Positions 5,454 to 6,374 of a stretch of 6,374 nucleotides of DNA are shown piece by piece (position 1 is the first letter of the stretch; each line of letters starts with the position of its first letter). The notes below the pieces were generated by a model that was given only the letters and a program-made list of their open reading frames with translations, was not told the DNA's origin and made no database searches. Origin of the DNA: Thermoplasmata archaeon (GTDB taxonomy: Archaea > Thermoplasmatota > Thermoplasmata > Thermoplasmatales > Thermoplasmataceae); the NCBI GenBank assembly GCA_021811635.1, contig JAJZNS010000043.1, forward strand, positions 1 through 6,374. The letters are read 5' to 3'. The translations under genes were made by a program, and so were the position numbers.

Positions 5454-6155
5454 AGATTGTAGGCATTCTATGCCGAAGGAAGTTATCCTGAAGTACATCG
5501 AGTGACCCTCCCGTTCGGATCGGTGCTTCAGCACCTCCATCTTCCTCTTTGACTCCGGTAGCTTGGAGATCCTGAATATCGCCTTAACGGAATGATCTAT
5601 CACGTACCCGCCGAATGGCTCCAGGTTCCCTGTCTGGACGTCCTGGTATATCTGGTTCGTAATGAGGACTGCACAATCTGATTTCGAGATTATGGACATC
5701 AGTATTGCCATGTGCTTCTGCATGGTTGCCGTCCTGCCTGAAGGATCGCTGCTCTTCTCTAGGCGGAAATACTCAGTGAAAGAGTCGATAACAATCAGCT
5801 CCGGAACTGTCTGTCCCCTGTCTATGTTCTTCTCTATCCTCAGCAGGGTAAGCTCCTGGTCTTCCAGAGACTTGATCCTGTACAGGTACAGCTTCTTCAG
5901 ATCTCCCTTCATGGAGGCTGTCAGTTGCCTGATACGTTCGGTGGATACACCTTCAGTGTCAAGGTAGACAGCCGTGCCTCCCGAAGCGACAACTGACAGT
6001 GATATAAGGAGAGAGAGGTTTGTTTTCCCGCTGCCTCCTTCCCCGTAAATCTCAGAAATTATCTTTTTCTCCAGCCCGCCGGAGAGCACGCTATCCAGAC
6101 ACGAAATTCCTGACTTGATCCTCGTAACTTCCCCCGTCGCGTCAATTCTTTCCAT
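5451..6155 (-). CDS. radB: RadB, RecA-family recombination accessory ATPase
   Basis: RadB is the euryarchaeal RadA paralogue: a bare RecA-like core without the N-terminal helix-hairpin-helix domain, thought to assist RadA in homologous recombination and repair. The 234-residue length is right for RadB and far shorter than RadA. Seen in order: RIKSGISCLDSVLSGGLE (12-29, the usual 'G...lD.lLgGG.e' entry), Walker A GEGGSGKT (38-45), YLDTEG (64-69), Walker B LIVID (120-124), and the ITNQIYQDV L2-side segment. This is followed by EPFGGYVIDHSVKAIFRI and LKHRSEREGHSMYFRI, both typical of RadB. No HhH domain precedes it. The ATG at 6155 lies inside the last codons of the upstream phosphatase (14-base overlap), with purine-rich GGTGGAAGGG before it as a weak SD, so the two genes are probably cotranscribed. 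A KaiC-like ATPase is less likely given length and the conserved C-terminal blocks. Confidence 0.93.
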   Translation of the reverse strand: MERIDATGEVTRIKSGISCLDSVLSGGLEKKIISEIYGEGGSGKTNLSLLISLSVVASGGTAVYLDTEGVSTERIRQLTASMKGDLKKLYLYRIKSLEDQELTLLRIEKNIDRGQTVPELIVIDSFTEYFRLEKSSDPSGRTATMQKHMAILMSIISKSDCAVLITNQIYQDVQTGNLEPFGGYVIDHSVKAIFRISKLPESKRKMEVLKHRSEREGHSMYFRITSFGIECLQS

Positions 6156-6374
6156 GCGTGTTCCCTTCCACCAGCGCTATTACCGCGGTCGCAGCATCCA
6201 TCAAGTCGTTCGAGACAATCACTATGTCGCTGTACTCGTTGATTTCGCTCTCCATGGCATTGAATGATATAGAATACTTTGTCTGGACAAACATTGAGAG
6301 GTCGATTTTTGCATCGCCCACTGCCACAGTGCGTTCCGGGGGGATTCCGTAACGTTCCTGGAGCAGCCTGACCT
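6142..6374 (-). CDS. HAD-superfamily phosphatase, C-terminal end (5' part outside window), SerB-like
   Basis: Only the last 76 residues are in the window; the frame is open to the right edge. Reading in, the protein runs VRLLQERYGIPPERTVAVGD, then AKIDLSMF. VGDAKID is HAD motif IV (GDxxxD), the acidic metal-binding loop, preceded by the helix that normally leads into it. SISFNAMESEINEYSDIVIVSNDLMDA matches the tail of phosphoserine-phosphatase-like HADs ('.iaFNAkp.lre.aD.vi...dL'). The catalytic DxD nucleophile motif and cap are not visible, so substrate cannot be assigned; SerB-like phosphatase is the best family-level guess. The usual 'GDGxND' reads GDAKID, a departure at the Gly and Asn that may indicate a different substrate. 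The TGA stop lies inside the start of radB (14-base overlap), suggesting one operon. Confidence 0.8.
   Translation of the reverse strand, partial: VRLLQERYGIPPERTVAVGDAKIDLSMFVQTKYSISFNAMESEINEYSDIVIVSNDLMDAATAVIALVEGNTHGKN

Noticed and set aside
5395..5460. Archaeal C/D box small RNA in the radB-fen gap (minus strand)
   Set aside because: GTGATGA and CTGA are present, but the candidate upstream C box is TTGATGA (first base wrong), no proper D' box is found, the C'-to-D distance is about 20 bases rather than about 12, and no terminal stem flanks the boxes.

Overview
The window is a compact, gene-dense piece of an archaeal chromosome. The evidence is archaeal-type TyrRS, FEN1 with a C-terminal PCNA motif, RadB (a euryarchaeal RecA-family protein), an archaeal SMC/ScpA pair, and TATA/BRE promoters placed for leaderless transcripts. 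Near-balanced base composition, heavy AGG/AGA arginine use and four-base or longer gene overlaps fit Euryarchaeota. A relative of the Thermoplasmatales is my best guess, but this is inference and no marker here fixes the lineage.

Layout, left to right. Plus strand, positions 1-4343: the C-terminal half of smc (5' end outside the window) overlaps scpA by 4 bases. scpA overlaps by 28 bases a gene for a membrane-anchored Cas4/RecB-like nuclease. That nuclease reading frame is split by one in-frame TGA (2779-2781) followed at once by an ATG. Its 3' end overlaps the start of tyrS by 13 bases, and tyrS appears to have its own TATA box inside the nuclease gene. Minus strand, positions 6374-4340: the tail of a HAD-superfamily phosphatase overlaps radB by 14 bases. 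A 94-base gap then holds a clear promoter, followed by fen. fen and tyrS converge, with stop codons overlapping on opposite strands.

Functionally this is a genome-maintenance neighbourhood: SMC and its kleisin ScpA (chromosome organisation), a Cas4-like Fe-S nuclease, FEN1 (Okazaki and flap processing) and RadB (recombination accessory). TyrRS and the HAD phosphatase look like housekeeping neighbours.

The most notable item is the split nuclease. The catalytic and Fe-S cysteine residues of one Cas4-like fold are divided between two same-frame pieces. Each piece carries one hydrophobic helix at the break, so together they would form a two-helix membrane hairpin. The TGA sits in the loop of a perfect 6-bp RNA hairpin. 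It could be a genuine split gene with reinitiation, readthrough or recoding, a nonsense mutation, or a sequencing error. The second oddity is a TyrRS whose HIGH motif reads TIAT. There is no sign of CRISPR arrays, insertion sequences, tRNAs or rRNAs. The only non-coding stretch of any size is the 94-base radB-fen gap.
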